64,000 nt of DNA. Source: Niveibacterium microcysteis (GTDB lineage: Bacteria; Pseudomonadota; Gammaproteobacteria; Burkholderiales; Rhodocyclaceae). Both the position numbers and the translations under genes were made by a program. Numbering within the stretch: the first letter of the stretch is position 1; each line of letters starts with the position of its first letter. The stretch lies in the NCBI RefSeq assembly GCF_017161445.1, contig NZ_CP071060.1, positions 3,534,001-3,598,000 of the forward strand. Reading direction: 5' to 3'. Below the pieces are notes generated by a model. That model did no database searches and was not told the origin of the DNA. It was given only the letters and a program-made list of their open reading frames with translations. Shown piece by piece: positions 18,597 through 28,062 of the stretch.

Positions 18597-18673
18597 GCCG
18601 GCGCGTGGCGGCGACTTGCGGCGGCAACGCTTACGCGAGATAGTCGCCGCACCGTATCCTTGCCTGGCCCTTG

Positions 18674-19690
18674 ATGTCCGAATCCCCCCGTGGCGCCCGA
18701 GGCGTCCAAATCGCCGCCTGGCTACTGACCGGCGGTGCCCTGCTTGCAGTGCTGCTGCTGCACCTCTTGCCCGCGCTTTTCGCTGGCCTGCTCGTCTTTG
18801 AACTTGTCGCGCTGCTCACACCGGTGCTTGCGCGCGCGATTCCGAACCAGAAGGCCAAGCTGGTCGCCGTCACCCTGCTTTCGGTCGTCGTCGTCGCGGC
18901 GCTGGTCGGCAGCGGCTTTGCTTTGGCGAGAGTACTGGGGCAGGAGGTTGGCAGTGCTGCCGGCTTGTTCCGCAAGCTCGCCACCTTGCTCGAAGATGTG
19001 CGCGGCGTGTTCCCGCCGTGGCTGCTCGCCTACCTGCCGGCCGACCCGGATGCGCTGGAGCACGCCACCGGCAAGTGGCTCGCCGCCCACGCCACGCAAC
19101 TGCAAAGCGCCGGCACGGCGTTCGGCCGCGGCTTCGTCAAAGCCCTGGTGGGCATGGTGATCGGCGCGATGCTGGCGTTGCATGAGGTGCAGCCCAACCA
19201 GCCGGGCGGCCCACTGTCCCGCGCACTGCGTGAATGCGCCACCCACCTCGCGACCGCATTCCGCCGCGTGGTGTTCGCCCAGGTGTGGATCTCGGCGATC
19301 AACACCACCTTCACCGGTATCTTCCTGATGGTCGTGCTGCCGCTCTGCGGCATTCACCTGCCCCTGCTCAAGACGATGTTGGCAATCACCTTCCTCGCCG
19401 GCTTGCTGCCTGTGATCGGCAACCTGATTTCCAACTCACTGATCACTTTCATCGGCCTGTCGATTTCGGTCAAGGTCGGTGCAGCGGCGCTGCTCTACCT
19501 GATCTTGATCCACAAGCTGGAGTACTTCCTCAATGCGCGGATCGTCGGCGGCCACATCAACGCCCGCGCCTGGGAGTTGCTGATTGCAATGCTGGCGTTC
19601 GAGTCCGCCTTCGGTCTTGCCGGGCTGGTGGCCGCGCCGGTTTACTATGCGTACGTAAAGGACGAACTGCGCCGCCACGGACAGATCTGA
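18674..19690 (+). CDS. AI-2E transporter family permease
   Basis: 338 residues from the ATG at 18674 (a TTG sits one codon upstream). About seven to eight hydrophobic helices in the PerM/YdiK/AI-2E pattern, with the conserved C-terminal motif in LLPVIGNLISNSLITFIGLS and the IHKLEYFLNARIVGGHINARAWELL stretch. Family members have been reported to export AI-2 or to act as Na+/H+ antiporters, so the substrate here is open. The first degenerate GGDEF gene begins 36 bp downstream on the same strand. Confidence 0.85.
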   Translation: MSESPRGARGVQIAAWLLTGGALLAVLLLHLLPALFAGLLVFELVALLTPVLARAIPNQKAKLVAVTLLSVVVVAALVGSGFALARVLGQEVGSAAGLFRKLATLLEDVRGVFPPWLLAYLPADPDALEHATGKWLAAHATQLQSAGTAFGRGFVKALVGMVIGAMLALHEVQPNQPGGPLSRALRECATHLATAFRRVVFAQVWISAINTTFTGIFLMVVLPLCGIHLPLLKTMLAITFLAGLLPVIGNLISNSLITFIGLSISVKVGAAALLYLILIHKLEYFLNARIVGGHINARAWELLIAMLAFESAFGLAGLVAAPVYYAYVKDELRRHGQI

Positions 19691-19726
19691 GCCCATCAGC
19701 ACCATGCCAACGAAACGCGCTAACGC

Positions 19727-20875
19727 ATGATCGACGTTCCAACCCTGCTTGCCGTGCTGTCACTCGATTGCCTGGTGATCGCGGCGACCGTCTTCGCGAC
19801 GCGTGTCGGCCGCATGCAGCACGGACAAGCGAGTTGGGTCGTTGCACTGCTGACGCAATCGGCGGCCATGTTGCTGTTCATTGCAATGGCGCTGACACCG
19901 CCCGGCATGGCGACGATCGTCGCCAACATGGTGCTGCTCTCGGCGAGTCTTTCCCTGTTCGCCGCGTCGATGGCCGCGTTTGCCGAGCGGCCCCTGCCAA
20001 GGCTCCTGCTGGTGCTGCCGCCGGTCTTGCTGGGCATCCAGCACGCCATCTACGCCGACGATTTCATCACGCGTGCCCTGGCCTCGAACGCCGTGCTGGC
20101 GTTTCAGCTGGCCCTTTGCGCATGGCCGCTGATGCGCACCGGCGACACCGGATCGGCCCGCTACCGCTGGATGGTGCTCGGCAGCTTTGTGCTCGGCAGC
20201 GTATCGACGCTGCTGCGTCTGGCCGAGCTGTTGGTGGCGCCGGAGCGGCTGCCCGACCTGAGCGTGGGCGAACCGATCAACGCGATGAGCTTCCTGCTCA
20301 ACCATGTGAATCTGATCGTCGGCAACCTCGGCATCGCGCTGATGCACCGTGAGCGGAGCCGCGCCAATGCCGAACGGCTGGTTGCGCGGGATGCGCTGAC
20401 CGAACTTTTCAACCGACGCAGTTTCACGCAGCAGGCTGCGCGCGAATTGCTGCGCGCGGAGCGCGGCGGCCAGCCTGTCTCGGTGCTGGTGGTGGACCCC
20501 GATCACTTCCGCCAGATCAATGCACGCTTTGGCCCACTGGCCGGTGACCGGGTGTTGTGCCAGCTCGCGCATGACATCACCACGACGCTGCGCGGCCAGG
20601 ATCTCTGCGCACGTATCAGCGCCGACGAATTCGCGGTGCTGCTGCCGGATACATCGCTAGAAGGCGCGGCCGTACTGGCCGAGCGCATGCGCGTGCAGTG
20701 CGGCGCGCAGCCGGTGGGGCCGGACCTGGTGCATTTCACCGTCAGCATCGGCGTTGCCGAAGCGATGCCGGGCGAACGCGACCCGGCGCCGTTGCTGGCG
20801 CGTGCGCAAACGGCTCTTGCACAGGCCAAGCAGGCCGGCCGCAACCGCGTTGCACGCGCAGAGGTGGCAGCATGA
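19727..20875 (+). CDS. Membrane protein with degenerate GGDEF domain retaining the I-site
   Basis: 382 residues. Residues 1-205 hold about six hydrophobic helices (integral sensor, family not recognised). A GGDEF domain follows (ARDALTELFNRRSF onward). The metal-binding VVDPDHFRQIN is recognisable, but the signature loop reads SADEF (298-302): the second glycine, which packs against GTP, is alanine, so cyclase activity is doubtful. The I-site RxxD survives as RGQD (289-292), five residues before the loop, so it could act as a cyclic-di-GMP receptor. Its stop overlaps the start of the next, paralogous gene. Confidence 0.87.
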   Translation: MIDVPTLLAVLSLDCLVIAATVFATRVGRMQHGQASWVVALLTQSAAMLLFIAMALTPPGMATIVANMVLLSASLSLFAASMAAFAERPLPRLLLVLPPVLLGIQHAIYADDFITRALASNAVLAFQLALCAWPLMRTGDTGSARYRWMVLGSFVLGSVSTLLRLAELLVAPERLPDLSVGEPINAMSFLLNHVNLIVGNLGIALMHRERSRANAERLVARDALTELFNRRSFTQQAARELLRAERGGQPVSVLVVDPDHFRQINARFGPLAGDRVLCQLAHDITTTLRGQDLCARISADEFAVLLPDTSLEGAAVLAERMRVQCGAQPVGPDLVHFTVSIGVAEAMPGERDPAPLLARAQTALAQAKQAGRNRVARAEVAA

Positions 20876-22044
20876 AGCTCCACGCCCTAACCCTTCTCAT
20901 CGCGAACATCACCACGGTTGCCGGCATCGTCATCGCGCTGCTCTTCTTGCGCGACAGCCTGCGCCGCGACGAAGCGCTGCGGCAGTGGCTGATCGGCTGC
21001 GTTGCCTTGGGGCTCGGCCTGACGGCTTTCACGCTGCAGCCAGTCCTGCCGACGCTGCTGGGCATCGCGCTGACCAACCTGCTGAGCTACGGTGGCATCG
21101 CGACGCTGCTTGCCGCCCTGCTTTCGCTCAGCGGGCGACGCGCGCCAATCGTGTTGCTGGGTTTGCCGATCGTCGCGCTCACCGCCGCGCAGGTGCTGCA
21201 ACCGGACGACGCGGACTCGCGTCGACTGCTCAGCGCAATCGTCGGCGTGGCGCTGTTCCTGGCCGGCGCCGTCGTCGCGCTGCAACCGGTTCCCGGCGCG
21301 TCGCGGCGCACCCGTGCGGTGCTGGCGGCCAGCCTGCTGCTCGGCGCCATCGCATTCGCGATGCGCATCGTCGCGGTATTGCGCCCGATGCTGGCAGGCG
21401 ACCCGTCGATCACGTTGGACGTGAGCCACGGCTTGTTCCTGATTGCCTGCCTGCTCGCGAGCAGCTTCGCGATGGTGCTGGTTCACCTCGAACGGGAGGG
21501 CGAGCAAAGCCATCGCCTCGCGACACTCGATCCACAGACCGGCAGTTACAACCGCCACACGCTGCTACAGCTTGGGCAGCGCGAACTGGCGCGCGCGCAG
21601 CGCCGCGAGCGCCCGCTGAGCGTGCTGATGATGAAGGTGGATGACCCCGCTGGCGGACAACCCACCCGCAGCCCACAGGACGACGAGCGCACCGTGCTGC
21701 ATCTGGCAGAACTGGTGGCCGGCACCCTGCAACGCCAGGATCTCTTTGGGCGTTTCGGCAGTGCGGAATTCTGTGCCGTACTGCCGGATACGGCGCTCGA
21801 CGGCGCCCACCAAGTGGCGGAACGCCTGCGGATTCGCGCCGAGACGGTTTCCGGCACCGAATGCGGTGTGTCTTACACGCTCACGTTGAGCGCCGCTGAG
21901 CGGCTGCCCAACGAGTTGTCCTTCCTGCAGCTCTCGGCGCGGGCCGACGCTTCGCTGCACGGCGCCAACGCGCCGAACCAGATCGTCAATGCACACGATG
22001 GCGCCCCGATGACCCGGGCAAACGTGAGCTTCACGACGGGCTGA
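20872..22044 (+). CDS. Membrane protein with strongly degenerate GGDEF domain
   Basis: 390 residues, starting with an ATG that overlaps the preceding stop (ATGA). Residues 1-210 contain about six hydrophobic helices like those of the neighbour, so the pair probably arose by duplication. The C-terminal domain keeps the GGDEF framework (LATLDPQTGSYNRHTLLQLG, LPDTALDGAHQVAERLRIRA). The signature is GSAEF (296-300), the DxDxFKxxND metal motif is replaced by KVDDPAGGQ, and the I-site is QRQD. Catalysis and canonical product binding both look lost. It probably serves as a partner or regulator of the upstream protein. Confidence 0.85.
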   Translation: MKLHALTLLIANITTVAGIVIALLFLRDSLRRDEALRQWLIGCVALGLGLTAFTLQPVLPTLLGIALTNLLSYGGIATLLAALLSLSGRRAPIVLLGLPIVALTAAQVLQPDDADSRRLLSAIVGVALFLAGAVVALQPVPGASRRTRAVLAASLLLGAIAFAMRIVAVLRPMLAGDPSITLDVSHGLFLIACLLASSFAMVLVHLEREGEQSHRLATLDPQTGSYNRHTLLQLGQRELARAQRRERPLSVLMMKVDDPAGGQPTRSPQDDERTVLHLAELVAGTLQRQDLFGRFGSAEFCAVLPDTALDGAHQVAERLRIRAETVSGTECGVSYTLTLSAAERLPNELSFLQLSARADASLHGANAPNQIVNAHDGAPMTRANVSFTTG

Positions 22045-22079
22045 CGGCCCTCGCCGCCAACCCGCTCATGCGCTGAGGG

Positions 22080-23420
22080 TCAGTGCGTTGCGACCGCAGC
22101 CGCGGGTGTGCTCCCCGCCTTGTGCGGCGGATGCGGCTGCCAGCCCACGACCATCATCATTACCGCGAAGCCGACAACGTAAGCCAGCGCCACATGCCAG
22201 CCGTGGCGCAGCCAGTGCGCAACCGAGCGCGCCTGCGGGAACTGGCTCGACAAGGCCACGCCGGCCGACGAGCCGAACCACAGCATCGAACCGCCAAAGC
22301 CGACCGCGTACGCGAGCACGCCCCAGTCGTAGCCGCCCTGACGCAAGGCCAGCGCGGTGAGCGGAATGTTGTCGAACACCGCTGACACGAAACCGAGGCC
22401 GAACGCCGTTTGCCAGGATGCGAGCGGCAGCTTCTCGACCGGCATCAGCGACGCGCAGCTGACGAGCGAGAGCAGGAAGATCGTGCCCTTGAGTGTCTCG
22501 GGCATGATTTCCCAATCCGGTCGCCGCAGGCCGGCCGTCAGCAAGAGCACGAGCCACACCGCGATGCCGATCACCGGCAGCTGGTCGGCGAGCCCGGGGA
22601 AGCTGACGTTGGCCACGATGTTAGCGACGATCGCCGCAGCCAGAATGGCCACGACAATCACGGTACGCGGCCAGTCGACCCGGGTGTGCTCATGCGCATT
22701 CTTGATGATCGGCGAGTAGCGCTGCTGCTGGATGGCCGCCGGAATGCCGCACACCACCAGCGCAACGCCGGCTGCCGCATAGGCGTGGAATACGTCGAGC
22801 GGCGCCACGCCGTCGATCCACATCATCGTGGTGGTCGTGTCGCCAACCACCGAGCCGGAGCCACCCGCGTTGGACGCCGCGACGATGGCCGCCAGGTAGC
22901 CCACGTGCACCCGGCCACGAAACAGTTGGTGCGCCATCGCGCCGCCGATCAAGGCCGCGGCGATGTTGTCGAGAAAGCTGGAGATCACGAAGACCATCAC
23001 CAGCATCACGAAGCCGCCCTTCCAGTCGTCAGGCAGGATCGCCGGCAAGACCACCGGCACCCGCGTCTTCTCGAAGTGGCGCGCCAGCAGCGCAAACCCC
23101 ATCAGCAACAGAAACAGGTTGGCGAGCGTCACCCACTCGTGGGCAAAGTGCATGCCGAGGCCCGGCATGCCGTCGCCGAACTTGAAGCCGGTGAAGGCCA
23201 GCTTGTACGCAACGATGGCGAACAGACCGGAAACCGCGACCTTGAGCGTGTGGTCGTGGAACAGCGCCACGCCCAGCAAGGTGAGTGCGAAGAGCACAAA
23301 GTCCATCGGTATCGGGCCGAGCAGGATGCCATCCGATGCCCGCGCGATAGCAGGCATCGCCAGCAGCGCCAGCGGCGCGGCCAGCTTCAACAGGCGTATG
23401 CCTGGGGTGTGGTGATTCAC
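22080..23420 (-). CDS. NhaD/ArsB-type ion transporter superfamily permease
   Basis: 446 residues with a signal-like first helix and about eleven further hydrophobic segments. The paired re-entrant motifs of the ion transporter superfamily are visible: SSFLDNIAAALIGGAMAHQL in the first half and SAVFDNIPLTALALRQGGYD in the second, with AASNAGGSGSVVGDTTTTMM between. That FLDN/FDN-P pattern is seen in NhaD Na+/H+ antiporters and related carriers. The ion cannot be fixed. It starts two bases after the P-type ATPase stop and so is the third gene of an overlapping operon. Confidence 0.83.
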   Translation of the reverse strand: MNHHTPGIRLLKLAAPLALLAMPAIARASDGILLGPIPMDFVLFALTLLGVALFHDHTLKVAVSGLFAIVAYKLAFTGFKFGDGMPGLGMHFAHEWVTLANLFLLLMGFALLARHFEKTRVPVVLPAILPDDWKGGFVMLVMVFVISSFLDNIAAALIGGAMAHQLFRGRVHVGYLAAIVAASNAGGSGSVVGDTTTTMMWIDGVAPLDVFHAYAAAGVALVVCGIPAAIQQQRYSPIIKNAHEHTRVDWPRTVIVVAILAAAIVANIVANVSFPGLADQLPVIGIAVWLVLLLTAGLRRPDWEIMPETLKGTIFLLSLVSCASLMPVEKLPLASWQTAFGLGFVSAVFDNIPLTALALRQGGYDWGVLAYAVGFGGSMLWFGSSAGVALSSQFPQARSVAHWLRHGWHVALAYVVGFAVMMMVVGWQPHPPHKAGSTPAAAVATH

Positions 23421-23422
23421 GA

Positions 23423-26113
23423 CTAACTCCCTTTTGATGTTGTTCTTCGTTTGGCGACGTAACGGCCGATCGCCTTTTCAATTCCTACGATGGCGCTCAT
23501 CACGAGCGCCGTCAGCACGACTTCAGCCCAGCTCGCGGCATCGATCGCAACGCTGCCGAACGCCGACTGCATTGGCGCGCTGTGGGTGAAGGCGAACTGC
23601 AGCGCCGCCATCGCCGCAATGCCAGCCCAGATCCACGGATTCGAGAACACGCCGACGCGCCACCACGCGCGATGCAGCGAGCGGCAGTTGAGCAGATAGG
23701 CCATCTCGCCGAACACAAAGACGTTCACTGCGGCGGTGCGCGCATACTCGACGCTGCGCCCCGCCGCCAGCTCGCGCTCGAAGAGCCAGAAGGCGCCGAT
23801 GACCAGCAGGGTCCCCGCGAGCGTGATGCGCCCGGTCATCGCCCGCGTCAGGATGGGCTCGCCAGGTGGGCGCGGCGGGCGGGCCATGACATCGCTCTCG
23901 ATCGGCTCGAAGGCGAGCGCGAGGCCGAGCAGCAGCACCGTACTCATGTTGATCCAGAGGATCTGCAGCGGCGTGATCGGCAGCGTAACGCCCGCCAGTA
24001 CCGCCACGAGGATGATCACACCCTCGGCAAAATTGGTCGGCAAGGTCCAAACAATGAATTTGAGCAGATTGTCGTAGACCCCACGACCTTCTTCCACCGC
24101 AGCCTCGATCGATGCGAAGTTGTCGTCGGTCAGCACCATGTCGGACGACTCTTTTGCAACGTCCGTACCACCGCGCCCCATTGCAACGCCAATGTCGGCC
24201 TGCCGCAGGGCCGGCGCATCGTTCACCCCGTCGCCGGTCATCGCGACTACATCGCCGCGCGCCTGCAAGGCCTCAACCAGCCGCAGCTTCTGTTCCGGTT
24301 CGACACGGGCGAATACCGACACCTCACCCGCGACGGCGCGCAAGGCATCTGCATCCAGCGCCGCCAGCTCTCTCCCGGTCATCACCCGCGGCGTCTTTGC
24401 GCCGATACCGATTGCGCCTGCGATGCCGGCGGCGGTCGCGGCATGGTCGCCCGTGATCATCACGACGCGGATGCCAGCCGCCTTGCAACGCGCCACCGCC
24501 TGTTCGGCTTCGCCACGTGGGGGGTCCACCATGCCCTGCAACCCAAGGAACACCCAATCATCGCCAAGTGAGTTGCGCATCAGCGGCGCCGCACCGCCCG
24601 GGCGGTAGGCGAAGGCCAGCACACGCATGCCACGCGAGGCCATCTCATCGGCCGCCGCATGAATCGCTACGCTGTCCAGCGGCACCGGCACGCCGTGCGC
24701 GTCCAGGGCGAGGCGGCAGTGCGCCAGGACACGCTCCAGTGCGCCCTTGACCCACAGCCGTACCCCTTCCGGGCCGGTGTTGAGGGTCGCCATGTACTGA
24801 TAGCGCGCATCGAAGGGCAGTTCATCGAGCCTTTCGTGTCGCGCGCGCAGGGCATCGACGTCGAGCCCACCGCGCAGCGCAGCGAGCAGCAAGGCCCACT
24901 CGGTCGGGTCGCCGCTGAATACCAACTGGCCGTCTTCGCGCCGCATCTGCGCGTCGTTGCACAGCACGCCGGCGAGTAGCAGCGGATGCAGCGCGCGGTT
25001 CTCGGTGGGCGCCGCGCCGGATGGGCGAATCTCCCCCTCCTCCGCTCCGCCTGCCCCATGCAGGGTGTAGCCAAAGCCGCCGACCAGCAACTCGGTGACC
25101 GTCATGCGGTTCTGCGTCAGCGTGCCCGTCTTGTCCGAACAGATCACCGTGACGCTGCCGAGCGTTTCCACCGCCGGCAGGCGACGAATCACCGCCGCAC
25201 GCCGAGCCATGCGGCCCACCCCGATCGCGAGCGTGATCGTCAGCGCGGCGGGCAAGCCCTCCGGAATCGCACCGACGGCGAGCGCCACGGCGGCCATCAG
25301 CATGTCCTGCACCGATTCGCCACGCAGCAGGCCTACGGCGAACGTCAGCGCTGCGAGCGCGAGGATGATCCACAGCATGACGTTGGAGAACACGGCCAAG
25401 CGGCGCGTGAGCGGTGTTGCGATCAGCGGCGCGGCATCGATCAAAGCCGCGATGCGGCCAAGTTCGGTGCGGCCGGCGGTGGCGACCACCAGGCCGGTCG
25501 CGGTGCCCTGAAGCACCAGCGTGCCGGCGTAGGCCATGCAATGACGCTCGACCAGCGCGGCATCTTCGGCCACCGCGATCGCAGCCTTCGCGACCGGCAG
25601 CGATTCGCCGGTCAGCATTGCCTCATCCACGACCAGATCGCGCACTTTCAGCAACCGCAGATCGGCCGGTACGCGATCGCCCGCCTCCAGCAGCACGATG
25701 TCACCTGCTACCAGCCCGGACGATTCAATGCGCAGCCGCTCGCCCCCGCGCAGCACGCCGGCGAGCGCCGACACCTGGCGTGCCAGCGCTGCAATCGCGG
25801 AATGCGCGCGCGCCTCCTGCACCGCACCGACCACGGCATTGATCAGCACCACGAGGAAGATCACGCTCGCGTCCACCCACTCGTGCAGCAGGAGGGCCAG
25901 CACGCCGGAGCCGAGCAGGATGTAGATCAGCGGCTCGCGCAGTTGCGACAGGAAACGCTCGATGAAACGCTTGGGCGGTTTCCCGCGCAACTGGTTCGGG
26001 CCGTCCGCGGCAAGGCGGCGCACCACCTCGTCGGACGACAAGCCATTAGCGGTGTCGGCGCCCAGTGCAGCAACGCATTCGTCCGGCGAAATGGCGTGCC
26101 ACAGGCGGGTCAT
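23423..26113 (-). CDS. Cation-transporting P-type ATPase
   Basis: 896 residues, full length. Order: N-terminal cation ATPase region, actuator domain with MLTGESLPVAK, M4 motif AIPEGLPAALT, phosphorylation site SDKTGTLTQNRMT (aspartate about residue 326), MITGDH, and the TGDGVNDAPALRQADIGVAMG hinge. PEGLP in M4 is typical of P2-type pumps. In M6, however, the sequence is WINMSTVLLLGLALAFEP, without the TD pair that binds Ca2+ in SERCA/PMR1-type pumps, so the cation is uncertain. The ATG (26113) overlaps the hydroxyacid dehydrogenase stop (TGATG); a GTG one codon upstream is an alternative. The antiporter follows two bases downstream. Confidence 0.92.
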   Translation of the reverse strand: MTRLWHAISPDECVAALGADTANGLSSDEVVRRLAADGPNQLRGKPPKRFIERFLSQLREPLIYILLGSGVLALLLHEWVDASVIFLVVLINAVVGAVQEARAHSAIAALARQVSALAGVLRGGERLRIESSGLVAGDIVLLEAGDRVPADLRLLKVRDLVVDEAMLTGESLPVAKAAIAVAEDAALVERHCMAYAGTLVLQGTATGLVVATAGRTELGRIAALIDAAPLIATPLTRRLAVFSNVMLWIILALAALTFAVGLLRGESVQDMLMAAVALAVGAIPEGLPAALTITLAIGVGRMARRAAVIRRLPAVETLGSVTVICSDKTGTLTQNRMTVTELLVGGFGYTLHGAGGAEEGEIRPSGAAPTENRALHPLLLAGVLCNDAQMRREDGQLVFSGDPTEWALLLAALRGGLDVDALRARHERLDELPFDARYQYMATLNTGPEGVRLWVKGALERVLAHCRLALDAHGVPVPLDSVAIHAAADEMASRGMRVLAFAYRPGGAAPLMRNSLGDDWVFLGLQGMVDPPRGEAEQAVARCKAAGIRVVMITGDHAATAAGIAGAIGIGAKTPRVMTGRELAALDADALRAVAGEVSVFARVEPEQKLRLVEALQARGDVVAMTGDGVNDAPALRQADIGVAMGRGGTDVAKESSDMVLTDDNFASIEAAVEEGRGVYDNLLKFIVWTLPTNFAEGVIILVAVLAGVTLPITPLQILWINMSTVLLLGLALAFEPIESDVMARPPRPPGEPILTRAMTGRITLAGTLLVIGAFWLFERELAAGRSVEYARTAAVNVFVFGEMAYLLNCRSLHRAWWRVGVFSNPWIWAGIAAMAALQFAFTHSAPMQSAFGSVAIDAASWAEVVLTALVMSAIVGIEKAIGRYVAKRRTTSKGS

Positions 26114-27066
26114 CACGCAACCCGGCTCACCGGCTCGCCGCGCAGGAAAGCATCCACATGGGCCACGGCGGTGTTTGCGAGGCGCTGCATTGCGTCGGCC
26201 GAAGCCCAGGCCATATGCGGCGTGACGATCAGATTCGGGATATCGGGCGCGAGCAAGGGGTGATCCGCGGGAGGCGGCTCCTGCGACAGCACGTCGGTAG
26301 CCGCGCCGGCAATCCGGCCCTCTCGCAGCGCGGTGGCCAAGGCCAGCTCATCGACCAGCCCGCCGCGGGCGGTGTTGATCAGCACCGCCGATGGCTTCAT
26401 GCGCGCGAACTCTGCGGCGCCGAACAGCTTGCGGGTCTGCTCGTTCAACGGGCAGTGCAGCGACACGACATCCGCGATCGCCAGCGCTTCGTTGAAAGCG
26501 GTGTAACCGGGCCGCACATCGACAGCCCCTTTGCGCTCCACCTGCAGAACCCGCATGCCAAGCGCCGCAGCGCGCCGTGCCAGCCCCTCACCAAGGGAGC
26601 CGTGGCCAAGAATCGCTAGTGCCGCGCCGTTCAGGTCGGCCACCGGGCGGTCGAACAGCCCGAAGCTTGTGCCACGCGACCAGCGGCCGCTGCGTACATC
26701 CTCGACGTACGCGAGCAGATTGCGCCGCAGCGCCATCATCAGCAGCAAGGCATGCTCGGGCACCGTATCGGCGGCGTAGTCGCGCACATTGCTGACGACA
26801 ATGCCCTGCGCGCGGCAGGCCGCCAGATCGACGTTATCGGTGCCGGTGGCGGAAACGGAAATCATCCGCAGATCCGGCAGCTGGGCCAGTACCGCAGCAC
26901 TGAGCACGGTCTTGTTGATCAGCGCCACCTGAGCACCGGCGAGGCGTTCGACGACCTCGGTCGCAGCGGTACGCGCGTGGTCGCGCCACTCGTGCGGTGT
27001 GTTGGGTCGCGGGATCACGACCGGCAACGAGGCGGACTCGAGGGAGACAACGATAGGTAGCGGCAT
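26113..27066 (-). CDS. D-2-hydroxyacid dehydrogenase (glycerate/hydroxypyruvate reductase-like)
   Basis: 317 residues from an ATG with AAGGA nine bases upstream. The NAD(P) loop is ILGHGSLGEGLARRA. The catalytic arginine lies in LINTARGGLVDELAL, the glutamate in the DVLSQEPPP segment and the histidine in VTPHMAWAS. These proteins interconvert 2-keto acids and D-2-hydroxyacids, and the closest flavour is glycerate dehydrogenase/hydroxypyruvate reductase. It is first in an operon with the P-type ATPase and antiporter, which it overlaps, and it faces a divergent IclR regulator that probably controls it. The metabolic reason for co-transcription with ion pumps is unclear. Confidence 0.9.
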   Translation of the reverse strand: MPLPIVVSLESASLPVVIPRPNTPHEWRDHARTAATEVVERLAGAQVALINKTVLSAAVLAQLPDLRMISVSATGTDNVDLAACRAQGIVVSNVRDYAADTVPEHALLLMMALRRNLLAYVEDVRSGRWSRGTSFGLFDRPVADLNGAALAILGHGSLGEGLARRAAALGMRVLQVERKGAVDVRPGYTAFNEALAIADVVSLHCPLNEQTRKLFGAAEFARMKPSAVLINTARGGLVDELALATALREGRIAGAATDVLSQEPPPADHPLLAPDIPNLIVTPHMAWASADAMQRLANTAVAHVDAFLRGEPVSRVA

Positions 27067-27135
27067 GGCGAACGTCCTTGGTGGCAACAGCGCGTCGCGG
27101 CGCATGCGCCGGGCGTTCGACGCGCCGAGCAGATC

Positions 27136-27145
27136 AGTTCGAACT
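27136..27145. promoter_or_regulatory. Palindrome in the dehydrogenase/IclR divergent gap (possible operator)
   Basis: AGTTCGAACT is a perfect 10-bp palindrome located in the 162-bp space between the two divergent starts. IclR-type regulators bind palindromes beginning GTTCG in several aromatic-catabolism systems, so this is a candidate site for the adjacent regulator. The assignment is inference. Confidence 0.35.
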
Positions 27146-27228
27146 TTACTCCAACGCGATTTCACAGGGCGAAACATCCCGCATTGCGATATGATCAACC
27201 GTATTCCAGAACAAAGATCCAATGCACC

Positions 27229-28041
27229 GTGGCTGCCGAAGAACCTAAAGCGTCCTCGATCCAGGTCATCGAACGGATGATGAATCTGCTCGATACGCTG
27301 GCGAAACACCCCGACCCGATCGCGCTGAAGCAACTCGCGGCCGAGACCGGGCTGCACCCGTCCACCGCACATCGCATCCTCGCCGCGATGACGGCGCGCG
27401 GTTTCGTGGAGCGGGTGGACGCCGGGGTCTACCGGCTCGGCATCCGCCTGCTGCAACTGGGCAACGTGGTCAAATCGCGCATCTCGGTTCGAGAAACGGC
27501 GGTCGATGCAATGCAACGACTCCATCTCGCCACGGGCGAGAGCGTGAACCTCGGCATGCGCGACGGTGACGACATCGTCTACGTGGAGCGCACCTCAAGC
27601 GGCCGCTCCGCCGTGCGCGTGGTGCATATCGTTGGCGCGCGCGCGCCCCTGCACACCACCGCCACCGGCAAGCTCTTTCTCGCGGAAGAGAGCGCCAGCC
27701 GTGTTGCCGAATACGCACGCCGCACCGGTTTGCCGCCTTCTACGCCGGCATCGATCACGACACTGCCGGCGCTTGAAAAGGAACTTGAGCGCGTGCGCCG
27801 TCATGGCGTCGCGTATGACATGGACGAAGTGGAGAACGGCGTCCGCTGTATCGCCGCGGGCATTCGCGACGATTCGGGTGAGCTGATCGCGGGCTTGTCG
27901 CTCTCGACCCCTGCCGACCGCTTCAACCCCGACTGGGCACCGCTGGTCCGCGATACCGCGGAAGAAATCTCGGCTACGCTCGGTTATCTGAAGATCGACA
28001 GCGCGCCGGCCGCCCGTGCAACACGCGAACAACGTCGCTGA
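27229..28041 (+). CDS. IclR-family transcriptional regulator
   Basis: 270 residues from a GTG start; the frame extends 15 codons further upstream to a TTG, and the first in-frame ATG is inside the helix-turn-helix, so the exact start is uncertain. The N-terminal winged HTH reads LKQLAAETGLHPSTAHRILA followed by the wing RVDAGVYRLGIRLLQLG. The C-terminal effector domain carries VNLGMRDGDDIVYVERTSS and the family's GVAYDMDEVENGVRCIAAGI motif. It diverges from the 2-hydroxyacid dehydrogenase operon, the likely target. The effector is not evident. A strong terminator lies just after the stop. Confidence 0.9.
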   Translation: MAAEEPKASSIQVIERMMNLLDTLAKHPDPIALKQLAAETGLHPSTAHRILAAMTARGFVERVDAGVYRLGIRLLQLGNVVKSRISVRETAVDAMQRLHLATGESVNLGMRDGDDIVYVERTSSGRSAVRVVHIVGARAPLHTTATGKLFLAEESASRVAEYARRTGLPPSTPASITTLPALEKELERVRRHGVAYDMDEVENGVRCIAAGIRDDSGELIAGLSLSTPADRFNPDWAPLVRDTAEEISATLGYLKIDSAPAARATREQRR

Positions 28042-28062
28042 GCATCGTCAGGCTGCACAACA

